NCBI RefSeq assembly: GCF_000188155.2
Contig: NZ_KE124774.1
Location: 1,742,356 to 1,806,355, forward strand
Source of the DNA: Methylocystis sp. ATCC 49242
Lineage (GTDB): Bacteria; Pseudomonadota; Alphaproteobacteria; Rhizobiales; Beijerinckiaceae
Reading direction: 5' to 3'
Length of the DNA: 64,000 nt
Positions within the stretch are counted from its first letter, which is position 1. Every line of letters begins with the position of its first letter. Below the pieces are notes generated by a model, which was not told where the DNA came from, did no database searches, and was given only the letters and a program-made list of their open reading frames with translations. Both the position numbers and the translations under genes were made by a program. Below, one piece after another: positions 1-8,981 of the stretch.

Positions 1-84
1 CAAAATGGCGATCTCCGTCTTCAATTCGAGAGAAGCTCACGCTTGTTGAAGCTCGCCTCCCGCGCATGATGTAACGTGTTCGAT

Positions 85-501
85 CTACACCTTCTTGAGG
101 TTGATGACATAGACCGACACATTGGCGTCCGGGAAAGGTGTAATGTCGACGAGGGTCATGTCGTTGCCGCTGACGCTCGAAGTGTATTGATACAGTCTGC
201 CATTCGCCTTCAGCCTCCCGACGCATGTATTCGCGTTGAAGACATTATCCGCCGCCGCGAAGTTGACGTTCACGTTGAGCGGTCCGATCGTCGCTTCGCC
301 GGACTGGGTGAAGTTTCCATTGCCGCCCGCGGCAAATGTAATCGTCTGGGTAAGCGCAAACTTGACCGTAGCCTTCGTCTGCGTGTTGTAAATTTCTCCA
401 GCGGCGGATCCGACGAACTTGCCGACGGGCTTGGTGCAAACGGCATAGGCGGAGCTCGACCAAAACATCAGTGCGCCCAGCGTCATGAGAAGCTTTTTCA
501 T
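85..501 (-). CDS. Small secreted protein of unknown function
   Basis: A protein of about 138 residues that I do not recognise. It starts with a clear Sec signal peptide (MKKLLMTLGALMFWSSSAYA, cleavage after AYA), followed by a Thr/Asn/Ala-rich and probably beta-rich mature domain with two cysteines (one just after the cleavage site, one in NANTCVGRL) that could form a disulfide in the periplasm. An in-frame ATG lies 12 nt upstream (513), but the second ATG at 501 has GGAG six bases before it and gives a canonical MKK start, so it is preferred. It is transcribed away from the protease gene at 735, with no operon partner visible in the window. Confidence 0.7.
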   Translation of the reverse strand: MKKLLMTLGALMFWSSSAYAVCTKPVGKFVGSAAGEIYNTQTKATVKFALTQTITFAAGGNGNFTQSGEATIGPLNVNVNFAAADNVFNANTCVGRLKANGRLYQYTSSVSGNDMTLVDITPFPDANVSVYVINLKKV

Positions 502-734
502 TCCAATCTCCATGAATTGTCGACATTATCATTTCAATGATACCGAGTATTACTTGAAAAAGTCAAAAACAACCGAATGCATCGGCGCCAACCATAGTCG
601 CGGATAGTTCAGTCGCCGGATCGATTTTGACGCTTCGGGAAATAGACGGAGAAACGCGCCGACGCCGCGTCGCAGCGCCGTTTCGAGCTTGCCGCACGAG
701 CCGTTGACGGCCATTTGTTTAGCTGCTCCGATCC

Positions 735-2150
735 GTGTCCATGGGCAGCGCTGTGGAACGCGGAGACAAAGCATTGCAAAAGGCGCCGACACTATATGTT
801 CACGTTTTCGCGCTCGCCCTGCTGTCGACGACCGTTTGCGCGAGGGAAAAGGGCGGCGTTCGATTCATGGAGCCCTATGCGGTCGAAGGATTGGGCGTTG
901 GAGCCCCTGTCGTCCCCGGCTCATGGCAGTACAGACGATATAAATGTCAGCCGAGCGAACAATATCAGAGTTCGATCGTCTGCCGCTTCAACGAAATGAA
1001 GGACGGCGCCAGCAATGCGATCACAATTCTGCATCTCTACAACAACATCGTCACATATATAAATAAATCGGTTTCGCCCGCCTTTTTCACCCGACAAGAA
1101 ATCGAGCGCGAACTGACGCGGCTTTCGACCCAGTTCGGGAACGCGCCGCAAATTCGCATGTCACGCGCCGGCGTGATCGCGACATGGGGCGACATCGAAC
1201 TTCAGCCGTTGCATCCGCGCGCTTTGTCCGCGCTGGCCGGCGGGGACAATCCGAAACTCGGATTCCTCGTCGATTACCTCATGAATTTTCATCAGTCCGC
1301 AAGAGAGGGCCTTCCCGTCTACAGGCTTGCAGGTGGCAAGGGCTTCGTCTGGGTCGCCAGATTCGCGAGGCCGGGGCAGAATGGAATGCTCCGTTTTCTC
1401 GCGGCGGACCCTTCCCGGATGGAACAGACCTCCGCGCAGTTTCATCCTGTAGGAGAGGAGCCCGCCGAACCGCCGCCGCCAGCGCCGGGGGTTTCTCGTG
1501 TCCCGGGGCCGGAATCGAAGCAGGACGCCACGTCGTGGGGCTCGGGATTTTTCATTTCCGCTTCGGGGAGCGTCGTCACCAACGCCCATGTCGTCGAGGG
1601 CTGCGACAGGCCCTGGATCATTGCCGGATCGGGAGCGCCTGAACCCGCGCGCGTAATCGCCCGCGACAGCGCAAATGATCTCGCCCTGCTCAAAAGCGAA
1701 ATAAAGCCTCCCTCGACGGCGTCGCTGCGCGCCGGCGTCAGGATCGGCGAGGAGATCGCCGTATTCGGCTATCCGCTGGTCGGCCTTCTCTCGACAAAAG
1801 GAAATTTCACGGTCGGAAATGTCTCTGCGCTCGCGGGCCTGAACGACGACACGCGATACATCCAGATTTCCGCGCCGGTGCAGCCGGGCAACAGCGGCGG
1901 CCCCGTGCTCGACCGGAATGGCGGCGTGATCGGCGTGGTCGTCAGCAAGCTCAATGTCCTCAAGATCGCGGCGACGACGCAGGACGTGGCCCAGAACGTC
2001 AATTTTGCGATCAAGGCGACGGTGCTGATGAATTTTCTCGACGTCAACGGCGTGCGCTACGCGACTTCGAACGCGACGCAGCCCATGGCCTCAGCCGATC
2101 TCGCCGAACACGCGAAAGCGATGTCGACGCTCGTCCGGTGCGACAGGTAG
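735..2150 (+). CDS. Trypsin-like (S1C-type) serine protease with N-terminal extension
   Basis: A chymotrypsin-fold serine protease. The triad is visible as His285 (TNAHVVEG), Asp315 (SANDLALL) and Ser387 (PGNSGGPVL), as in HtrA/Deg proteases, but the protein ends at 471 residues with no PDZ domain after the catalytic part. The first ~230 residues form an unrecognised domain, followed by a Pro-rich linker (EEPAEPPPPAPG). A hydrophobic stretch near residues 20-37 (VHVFALALLSTTVCA) looks like a signal peptide, so the product is probably exported. The start is either GTG at 735 or ATG at 741; neither has a strong ribosome binding site. It stands alone, and the substrate cannot be inferred. Confidence 0.8.
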   Translation: MSMGSAVERGDKALQKAPTLYVHVFALALLSTTVCAREKGGVRFMEPYAVEGLGVGAPVVPGSWQYRRYKCQPSEQYQSSIVCRFNEMKDGASNAITILHLYNNIVTYINKSVSPAFFTRQEIERELTRLSTQFGNAPQIRMSRAGVIATWGDIELQPLHPRALSALAGGDNPKLGFLVDYLMNFHQSAREGLPVYRLAGGKGFVWVARFARPGQNGMLRFLAADPSRMEQTSAQFHPVGEEPAEPPPPAPGVSRVPGPESKQDATSWGSGFFISASGSVVTNAHVVEGCDRPWIIAGSGAPEPARVIARDSANDLALLKSEIKPPSTASLRAGVRIGEEIAVFGYPLVGLLSTKGNFTVGNVSALAGLNDDTRYIQISAPVQPGNSGGPVLDRNGGVIGVVVSKLNVLKIAATTQDVAQNVNFAIKATVLMNFLDVNGVRYATSNATQPMASADLAEHAKAMSTLVRCDR

Positions 2151-2352
2151 ACGAATTGGAGCGCGCAGGCCTCACGCCCGCGGCCCCAGCCGAGATCTGA
2201 GAAATTTATCGGGAGAAGCGCATTCCTTTTTCATGATACGAGGACTTCCGGGTCAGCGTCGTCATCTGTTTGGATGACGCTGCACACAGCGGATCGCGGT
2301 AGCGTGAATCACGATCATTCGTTTCAATTCACATTAGACGACGAGCCGTGTC

Positions 2353-3267
2353 ATGCAGATGCTATCTCAAGAAGATCAGGATTTTCTCAATCTTGAAAAT
2401 TCCGTGTCCGAATTTTGCGCGCGCTTTCAGCAAAACGATCCCCACACGACAATAAGCTCGATTCACAAACTTTGCAGATCACTTGGGGATTATCTGCAGC
2501 ACCAACCTGAAGACGTCGGCGAAATTCTTCGCCCGGCATGGCGACTGCACGGCGCGTCACCATTCATAAGGAGGCTGCAGAGGTGGCCGCGTGGTTATCC
2601 GGGCGACTTCGAAACGATCGAATGGTTGGCTGACGCAACGCCTCGCATCGACGCGAGCGATCCAGCCTACTGGCTGGAATGGTACGCCCTGAACTGTCCG
2701 ATCGCCCAGCAGCACAGGAACAAACTCGTTTGGCAACGAAGGATTATTGAACGGGCGGCGCGACGAGGCGGCAGGATTATGAATCTCGGCTGCGGCGGAT
2801 GCGCCGACCTCGCCGGCGATCCGCCATTCCTCGAGGATTGCGACTTCACCCTCATCGACATGGACAGCGACGCGCTCGCACTCTCGGCCGACAGGCTGCG
2901 AAAGGCCCGGTCGGTGGCTTCAATCAAACAGGATGCTTTAAGGGGCGCTCGCGAAGCGGCGACGTTGGGTCCTTTCGACGCCATCGTTTGCGGCGGATTG
3001 TTCGACTATCTGCCATCGCGGCACGTCAGCCGGCTTCTCAATCAGCTTTCGGCTTCGGTAGCCGCCGACGGCTGCATCGCGTTCACCAATATTTCCGACA
3101 GCAATCCATACAGGATCTGGATCGAGAACCTGGCCGACTGGAAACTGATTCACCGCAGCGAAGACGACATACGTTGCATTGTCGCCAAAGCAGACGCGCC
3201 GTCCGCGAAATTGAGAATAGAACGAGATGCGTCGAAGCTGGCGCTCCTTTGCACGCTGCATTTTTAG
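2353..3267 (+). CDS. Class I SAM-dependent methyltransferase
   Basis: A 304-residue protein with a Rossmann methyltransferase core in its C-terminal half. Motif I is at residues 142-149 (IMNLGCGG), an acidic strand-2 end follows (LIDMDSDAL), and a motif IV-like segment is DAIVCGGLFDYL. The N-terminal ~120 residues are alpha-helical and contain GYPGDFETIEWL, an arrangement I associate with PhcB-like enzymes annotated in 3-hydroxy fatty acid methyl ester biosynthesis; that link is a recollection, not shown here. The coding sequence is visibly less GC-rich than its neighbours. It ends 2 nt before the convergent rsmB stop. Substrate unknown. Confidence 0.75.
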   Translation: MQMLSQEDQDFLNLENSVSEFCARFQQNDPHTTISSIHKLCRSLGDYLQHQPEDVGEILRPAWRLHGASPFIRRLQRWPRGYPGDFETIEWLADATPRIDASDPAYWLEWYALNCPIAQQHRNKLVWQRRIIERAARRGGRIMNLGCGGCADLAGDPPFLEDCDFTLIDMDSDALALSADRLRKARSVASIKQDALRGAREAATLGPFDAIVCGGLFDYLPSRHVSRLLNQLSASVAADGCIAFTNISDSNPYRIWIENLADWKLIHRSEDDIRCIVAKADAPSAKLRIERDASKLALLCTLHF

Positions 3268-3269
3268 GC

Positions 3270-4685
3270 CTATGCCTGCCGCGTCAGCCGTGCCGCGAAA
3301 AACCCGTCGATCCCCGCAAGCCTCGGGTCTTCGTTCGGCCAGAAGCACGGCAGGGTGCGCAGGTCGCCGTCGCGATTGATGAATTCCGCCGGCACGCCCT
3401 CCGCGGCCGTGATCGGCTCGCGTCGGAAATCCGGATTGCGTCGCAGGAAGGCCGCTATCTGCTGCTCGCCTTCTTCCGGCTCCAGCGAGCAAGTGCAGTA
3501 GACGATGCGTCCGCCCGCCTTCGTCAGCAAGGCGGCGCGCGCGAGCATCTTGGCCTGCAGCGCGGCGAGCGTGTCGATGTCGCCGGGTTTCTTGGTCCAG
3601 GGCACGTCGGGATGCCGCCTTATCGTGCCCGTCGCGGAACAGGGCGCGTCGACGAGTATGGCGTCGAAAGGCTGCGCCTGATAGCCCGTGGCGTCGCCCA
3701 CGGCGATATCGGCGCGCAGGTCGAGCCGCGCGAGATTTGCGGCGAGCAGCTTCAGCCGCTCAGCCGAGCGGTCCAGCGCAACGACATGGGCGCGCGCATG
3801 AACGAGTTGCGCCGTCTTGCCGCCGGGCGCGGCGCACATGTCGAGCACGCGCTCGTCGGGCTTTGCGCCGAGGAGACGCGCCGGCAGCGCGGCGGCTGCG
3901 TCCTGCACCCACCATTCGCCGTCGGCGTAGCCGGGAAGCTCCGGGATCGCGGCGCGCGTCCGCAGCCGCACGGAGCCCGTCGGCAGCACGAGGCCGTCGA
4001 GCTGTCTCGCCCATTCTTCCGGATTCGACTTCACGGAGACGTCGAGCGGAGGCTCAAGCATGTGCATGGCGGAGATGGCGTGCGCCGCCTCGTCCCCGTA
4101 GTGCTTGCGCCAGCGCTGGGCGAGCCAGGGCGGCGTGTCGTATTCGCCGCTCGCGGCGAGTTCGAGAAATTCCTCGCGCCGACGAAGCAGATTGCGCAGG
4201 ACGCCATTAACGAGGCCGGCGAAGGCGCCGGTCTTGGGCTCGAGCCGCGTCGCTCGCACGGCGAGGTCGACGGCCGCGTGGTCGGCGGCGTCGAGAAACA
4301 GGAGCTGCGCGGCGGCGGCGATCAGCGTGTATTCGAGGCGCCCGGCCTGCCGCGGCAGGCCCTTCTCCAGAAGCTCGGACAGGACGTGACGGATGACGCC
4401 GAGCCGGCGGAGCGAGACGGTCGCGATGGAGCGCGTGAGCGCGACGTCCCGCGGGTCGAGGCCGGTGAGGCGCGAGGGCACCGCATTGGCCGAAAAACAT
4501 TCGTCGAGCCGGTGGCCGCCCTGCACCACGTCGCAGATGATGGCGGCGGCCGCGAGACGGGCGAGAAGGCCGGGCGTCTTGGCCGCTTCGGCCTCGCGAG
4601 CGGCTTCCGCCGGGACGAAGCCCTGTCGCGCGGACGGCCGCGCCGGTTTCGATCGCGAGGGGGTTGATCTACTATTGCTGCTCAC
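3270..4685 (-). CDS. rsmB: 16S rRNA cytosine-C5 methyltransferase, RsmB/NOP family
   Basis: Methylates a cytosine of 16S rRNA (C967 in E. coli) using SAM. At 471 residues it has the family layout: an N-terminal NusB-like RNA-binding domain (to ~residue 170), then the Rossmann methyltransferase domain with motif I (VLDMCAAPGGKT). The two family cysteines are both present: Cys349 in motif IV (DAPCSATGTIRRHPD) and Cys399 in motif VI (CTCSLEPEEGEQ), which form and resolve the covalent RNA adduct. It converges on the methyltransferase gene at 2353. The substrate base is inferred from family membership. Confidence 0.9.
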   Translation of the reverse strand: MSSNSRSTPSRSKPARPSARQGFVPAEAAREAEAAKTPGLLARLAAAAIICDVVQGGHRLDECFSANAVPSRLTGLDPRDVALTRSIATVSLRRLGVIRHVLSELLEKGLPRQAGRLEYTLIAAAAQLLFLDAADHAAVDLAVRATRLEPKTGAFAGLVNGVLRNLLRRREEFLELAASGEYDTPPWLAQRWRKHYGDEAAHAISAMHMLEPPLDVSVKSNPEEWARQLDGLVLPTGSVRLRTRAAIPELPGYADGEWWVQDAAAALPARLLGAKPDERVLDMCAAPGGKTAQLVHARAHVVALDRSAERLKLLAANLARLDLRADIAVGDATGYQAQPFDAILVDAPCSATGTIRRHPDVPWTKKPGDIDTLAALQAKMLARAALLTKAGGRIVYCTCSLEPEEGEQQIAAFLRRNPDFRREPITAAEGVPAEFINRDGDLRTLPCFWPNEDPRLAGIDGFFAARLTRQA

Positions 4686-4771
4686 GAAATAGCCGTCTCC
4701 ACTGCCCCGACGCGTCGCGAATCATATCACAAGCGACGCCTCGCAGGGCGAGGAAAGCAGGGAAAGCAGCC

Positions 4772-4984
4772 ATGTCCGACGCGCCTCGCGCAAGCGACGA
4801 CGACAAGCATCGCGAAACAAAGAACAATTTGCCGGCCGCCGCACAGCGAGCGCTGGCCGAGGCCGAAGCTCGCCGCCGCGACGCTGTGGACAAGGCCAAG
4901 GCGACGGAGATCGGCGGTCGCGGCGGGCTCGATCCCGCGCGCTTCGGCGATTGGGAGGTGAAGGGCGTCGCCAGCGATTTCTGA
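4772..4984 (+). CDS. DUF1674/SDHAF4-like protein (succinate dehydrogenase assembly factor)
   Basis: A 70-residue protein with the DUF1674 signature at its C-terminus: GGxDPxRFGDWEVKGxxSDF occupies the last 20 residues. Mitochondrial and alphaproteobacterial members (SDHAF4) bind free flavinylated SdhA and help assemble succinate dehydrogenase. The N-terminal half is charged and Ala/Arg-rich, likely helical. The ATG at 4772 is chosen over an upstream in-frame start because it directly precedes the family-like sequence and follows a GAGGAAAGCAGGGAAAG purine tract. It diverges from rsmB and ends 6 nt before the convergent hydrolase gene stop. Confidence 0.8.
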   Translation: MSDAPRASDDDKHRETKNNLPAAAQRALAEAEARRRDAVDKAKATEIGGRGGLDPARFGDWEVKGVASDF

Positions 4985-4990
4985 ACCGGC

Positions 4991-5785
4991 CTACCCCACC
5001 CCCTTCGCCCGCAGGAAGGCCAGCATCCGCCCCCAGGCGTCGACGGCCGCGGCGTCGCGATAGCTCTCGCGGTAATCTGCGTAGAAGGCGTGGGGGGCGT
5101 CGTCATAAACGACAATTTCCGCCGGCGCCCCGGCCGCGGAGAGCTTCGCCCGCATGGCGGCTATGAGATCGAGCGGAATGCTCGGATCGGCGCCCCCGTA
5201 AAGGCCGAGCGTCGGCACGCGCAAGTCGCCCGCGATGTCGATCGGCCAGCGCGGCTGTCGGTCGGTATGCGGGCCGTCGAGGCGACCGTACCAGGGCGCA
5301 CAGGCTTTCAGCTTCGGATTATGCGCGGCATAAAGCCAGGCGATGCGCCCGCCCCAGCAAAAGCCGGTGACGGCCGCGCGCGACACATCGCCGCCATTCG
5401 CGCCGGCGTGCGCCAGCGCCGCGTCGAAGATGGCCATAGTCTCGGCGTCCGGGACTTTGGCGACGATGGCGCGGATGGCGTCGATATCCGGCGCCGCCAT
5501 CGGGTCGCCGTATCGGATGAGATAATCGGGGGCGACCGCGAAATAGCCCAGCTTCGCGAAACGGCGGGCGATGTCGCGGATATGTTCGTGCAGGCCGAAA
5601 ATCTCCTGACCGATCAATATTACGGGTAGGCCGCGTCGTCCCTCCGGCCGGGCGACATAGGCGGGCGAGCCGTCCGGCAATGTCGTCAATGCCGCTTCCA
5701 GCCCCGCCTCGTCCGTGACGATCGTCTGTGGCGCGGCTGCGCCGGCCGCCTTCGCATATCCCTTGCCGCCGTCTTGTTGCGTCAT
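4991..5785 (-). CDS. Dienelactone hydrolase family protein
   Basis: A 264-residue alpha/beta hydrolase of the dienelactone hydrolase (carboxymethylenebutenolidase) family. The unusual Cys-Asp-His triad is visible: Cys143 in GFCWGG, Asp200 in GGADPSIP and His232 in DAPHAFYAD. Glu61 in QEIFG matches the glutamate that controls the cysteine thiolate. The ATG at 5785 has GGAGG seven bases upstream and excludes an Arg-rich in-frame extension. No aromatic-degradation genes are nearby, so hydrolysis of dienelactone itself is not supported; many members act on other small esters or lactones. It is divergent from kup. Confidence 0.85.
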   Translation of the reverse strand: MTQQDGGKGYAKAAGAAAPQTIVTDEAGLEAALTTLPDGSPAYVARPEGRRGLPVILIGQEIFGLHEHIRDIARRFAKLGYFAVAPDYLIRYGDPMAAPDIDAIRAIVAKVPDAETMAIFDAALAHAGANGGDVSRAAVTGFCWGGRIAWLYAAHNPKLKACAPWYGRLDGPHTDRQPRWPIDIAGDLRVPTLGLYGGADPSIPLDLIAAMRAKLSAAGAPAEIVVYDDAPHAFYADYRESYRDAAAVDAWGRMLAFLRAKGVG

Positions 5786-6033
5786 CGCGGACCTCCGGGA
5801 CGACAAACTGCGCGCTCGCCGGCGCCGGCGCAAGCCGCGACCGCCGGGCCAGCGCGACGGCGGCGCCTTCTCTTTGCGGAGAAAAGCGCGTATATCGCCG
5901 CTCCGATCGCGGAGAGGGCTCTCCGCGCTGGAGAGGGTAAGCCCGTGTTCGCCCCGAGTACCGTCGCAAAGGCGCCCTGTTCCAGACACGCGTCGCGCCG
6001 CGCTTCCGCCCGCAATTCCAGAAGGACCATTCA

Positions 6034-7977
6034 ATGATGCAGCAGCCGGGCGCGGAACAGCCGCAGACGATCACGCCGGTTCCGGCCTCCGGCCCCGAAC
6101 TCGAGCATGGGCATGAGCATGGCAAGGGCGGACTCATCGGCCTCGTGATCGGCTCGATCGGCGTCGTCTACGGCGACATCGGCACGAGCCCGCTCTATGC
6201 GCTGCGCGAGTCGCTCGCCCATCAGGTCGAGGCCGACTCGCTCACCGAGGAAGCTGTGATCGGCTCCATCTCGCTCCTCATCTTCGCGCTGATTTTCACG
6301 GTCACGATCAAATACATCTTCTTCGTGATGCGCGCCGACAACCGCGGCGAGGGCGGCATTCTCTCGCTGATGGCGCTGGCGCAAACGGCCATGGGTCGGC
6401 GCACGCAGGTCGCCTTCCTGCTCGGCGTCGGCGGCGCCGCGCTTTTCGCCGGCGAGGCGATGATCACCCCGGCCATCTCGGTGATGTCGGCGATCGAGGG
6501 TCTCGAACTCGTGACGCATCGCTTCAGCGAATTCGTCATACCCATCACCATTTTCATTCTGGTGACGCTGTTCTGGGTGCAGAGCCATGGCACGGCGCGG
6601 GTTGCGGCCTTCTTCGGCCCGATCATGATCACCTTCTTCCTCACCATCGGCGTGCTCGGCGCCTCGCATATTCCCGACGCGCCGCAGGTGCTCGCCGCAT
6701 TCGATCCGCGGCGCGGCATCATGTTCCTTGTCACCCATGGCTGGCTCGGCTTCGTGGTGCTCGGCTCGGTGTTTCTGGCCGTGACCGGCGTCGAGGCGCT
6801 CTATGCCGACATGGGCCATTTCGGCCGCTTTCCGATCCAGATCGCCTGGCTCTGCTTCGTGCTGCCGGCGCTTCTGCTCAACTATCTCGGCCAGGGCGCG
6901 CTGATCCTGTCGAAGCCCGAGTCGGTCGGCAACCCGTTCTTTCTGCTTGCGCCGGACTGGGGGCTCCTGCCGCTCGTCATCCTCTCCACAATGGCGACGA
7001 CCATCGCCGCGCAGGCGGTCATCACCGGCGCCTTCTCGCTCGCCCGGCAGGCCATCCAGCTCGGCCTTCTGCCGCGCCTCGAAATCACCCACACCTCAGC
7101 CATGCAGGAGGGGCAGATCTACATCGGCCGCGTCAATCGCCTGCTGCTGATCGGCGTGCTTCTGCTCGTCATCGCCTTCAAGAGCTCGTCCGCGCTCGCC
7201 TCCGCCTATGGCATCGCCGTGACGGGCACGATGGTGCTGTCGACCTCGCTCCTCTTCATCGTTGCCTGGCGCAAATGGGGCTGGCCGCTGGGGGCGGCGA
7301 TCCTGTTCGCGGCGTCGTTCCTCATCGTCGAATTCGCCTTCCTCGCCGCCAATCTGATGAAGGTCGTGGACGGCGGCTGGGTGCCGCTGGTGCTCGGCGG
7401 CTGCGCGATGATCGTCATGTGGACATGGGTGCGGGGAACGCGGCTGCTGGCCGAAAAGACCCATCGCGACTCGCTCCCCATCATGGAGCTGATCGCCATG
7501 CTGGAGAAATCCCGTCCCACGCGCGTGCCGGGCATGGCGATCTTTCTCACGAGCGACCCCAATGTCGCGCCCACCGCGCTCATGCATAATCTCAAGCACA
7601 ACAAGGTGTTGCATGAGCGTGTGCTGGTGATTTGCGTGAAGACCGAGGACCGGCCCCGCGTCGCGCCGGAGAAGCGTTTCGAAATCGAGAAGCTTGCCGA
7701 GAATTTCTACACCGCGAAGCTGCATTACGGCTTCATGGAAAGCCCGCGCGTGCCCGCCGCCCTCGCCGCCATGCGGAAGGCGGGGCTGAAATATGACATC
7801 ATGACCACGAGCTTCTTCCTCGGCCGTCGCTCCATCAAGGAAAGCCCCGCCTCCGAAATGCCGGCCTGGCAGGACAAGCTCTATGTCGCGCTCACGAAAC
7901 AGGCCGCCAACGCCACGGACTTCTTCTCGATTCCATCCGACCGCGTGGTGGAGCTGGGGGCGCAGGTGACGATCTGA
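6034..7977 (+). CDS. kup: Low-affinity potassium transporter Kup
   Basis: A proton-coupled K+ uptake protein of the KUP/HAK/KT family in the inner membrane. At 647 residues it has the family length: a short cytoplasmic N-terminus with a small His cluster (EHGHEHG, 24-30), the hallmark GDIGTSPLY at 47-55, about twelve hydrophobic segments up to ~residue 450, and a hydrophilic C-terminal domain. The ATG is preceded by AGAAGGACC, a good ribosome binding site. Divergent from the hydrolase gene across a ~250 bp gap in which no riboswitch was recognised. Confidence 0.93.
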   Translation: MMQQPGAEQPQTITPVPASGPELEHGHEHGKGGLIGLVIGSIGVVYGDIGTSPLYALRESLAHQVEADSLTEEAVIGSISLLIFALIFTVTIKYIFFVMRADNRGEGGILSLMALAQTAMGRRTQVAFLLGVGGAALFAGEAMITPAISVMSAIEGLELVTHRFSEFVIPITIFILVTLFWVQSHGTARVAAFFGPIMITFFLTIGVLGASHIPDAPQVLAAFDPRRGIMFLVTHGWLGFVVLGSVFLAVTGVEALYADMGHFGRFPIQIAWLCFVLPALLLNYLGQGALILSKPESVGNPFFLLAPDWGLLPLVILSTMATTIAAQAVITGAFSLARQAIQLGLLPRLEITHTSAMQEGQIYIGRVNRLLLIGVLLLVIAFKSSSALASAYGIAVTGTMVLSTSLLFIVAWRKWGWPLGAAILFAASFLIVEFAFLAANLMKVVDGGWVPLVLGGCAMIVMWTWVRGTRLLAEKTHRDSLPIMELIAMLEKSRPTRVPGMAIFLTSDPNVAPTALMHNLKHNKVLHERVLVICVKTEDRPRVAPEKRFEIEKLAENFYTAKLHYGFMESPRVPAALAAMRKAGLKYDIMTTSFFLGRRSIKESPASEMPAWQDKLYVALTKQAANATDFFSIPSDRVVELGAQVTI

Positions 7978-7983
7978 CGCGCG

Positions 7984-8006
7984 CCTTTTCGGACCGAGCG
8001 AAAAGG
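7984..8006. terminator. Inverted repeat after kup, possible terminator
   Basis: CCTTTTCG and CGAAAAGG form a perfect 8-bp stem around a 7-nt loop, starting 7 nt after the kup stop. There is no T-run after the stem, so it may stabilise the transcript end rather than terminate on its own. Confidence 0.4.
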
Positions 8007-8102
8007 GTGGACGAGAGACGGGCCAGGGACTAAGCCATCGGTTGAAAAATGGCGGCATGACCCATCACGAAGACCGCTGAACCGGAAAGAACTCGAAGCC
8101 TT

Positions 8103-8981
8103 ATGTCCACTCGCATCGACGACCGTTTCAACGCCCTGAAAGCCGAAGGGCGCGCCGCGCTCGTGACATTCGTGATGGCGGGCGATCCCGACCCCGCGAC
8201 CTCTCTCGACATCGTCAAGGCGCTGCCAGCCGCCGGCGCCGACGTGATCGAACTGGGCATGCCCTTCACCGACCCCATGGCCGACGGACCGGCGATTCAG
8301 GCCGCGGGCCTGCGGGCGCTCAAGGCCGGGATGACGCTCAGGAAGACCCTGAAGCTCGTGACCGACTTCCGCGCCGGCGACAACGAAACGCCAATCGTGC
8401 TGATGGGCTACTACAACCCCATTTATGTCTATGGCGTGGACAAGTTCCTCGCCGACGCCAGGGCGGCGGGCGTGGACGGCCTGATCGTCGTCGATCTTCC
8501 CCCCGAAGAAGACCAGGAGCTGTGCATCCCCGCGCGCGACGCGGGGCTGAACTTCATCCGCCTCGCCACGCCGACGACGGACGACCGGCGCCTTCCCAAG
8601 GTTCTCGAAAATACGTCTGGCTTCGTCTATTATGTCTCGCTGACGGGCATCACTGGCGCGGCGCTCGCGGATTACGCCGGCGTGAGTCAGGCGGTGAAAC
8701 GCATCAAGGGCCATACGGGATTGCCGATCGCAGTGGGCTTCGGCGTGAAAAACGCGGCGAACGCCGCGGAAATGGCGCGGACGGCGGACGGCGTGGTGGT
8801 GGGCTCGGCGCTGGTCGAGGCGCTGAAGGCGTCGCTCGACGCTGGTAACAAGGCGAGCCCGCAAAGCGTCGAGGCGGTGACGTCGCTCGTCGCGAGCATC
8901 GCCGGCGGCGTGCATGGCGCGAGAAGCCCGGCCCCCGCGAAAATCGGCGCGTTTTCCTGGCTGACGAGGCTCTGGTCATGA
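8103..8981 (+). CDS. trpA: Tryptophan synthase alpha subunit
   Basis: Cleaves indole-3-glycerol phosphate to indole and glyceraldehyde-3-phosphate; the indole is passed to TrpB. The catalytic pair is present as Glu50 and Asp61 in [15 protein letters not shown] (Glu49/Asp60 in Salmonella TrpA). At 292 residues it is slightly longer than usual because of a C-terminal tail ([15 protein letters not shown]). It overlaps accD by an ATGA, implying translational coupling. Unusually, kup and not trpB lies directly upstream, so trpB must be elsewhere; the alphaproteobacterial order is often trpF-trpB-trpA-accD-folC. Confidence 0.95.
   Translation: MSTRIDDRFNALKAEGRAALVTFVMAGDPDPATSLDIVKALPAAGADVIELGMPFTDPMADGPAIQAAGLRALKAGMTLRKTLKLVTDFRAGDNETPIVLMGYYNPIYVYGVDKFLADARAAGVDGLIVVDLPPEEDQELCIPARDAGLNFIRLATPTTDDRRLPKVLENTSGFVYYVSLTGITGAALADYAGVSQAVKRIKGHTGLPIAVGFGVKNAANAAEMARTADGVVVGSALVEALKASLDAGNKASPQSVEAVTSLVASIAGGVHGARSPAPAKIGAFSWLTRLWS

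Noticed and set aside
2799-4667. 622-residue forward open frame opposite rsmB
   Set aside because: It is Arg/Gly-rich shadow coding on the opposite strand of a clear RsmB gene, without a ribosome binding site or domain.
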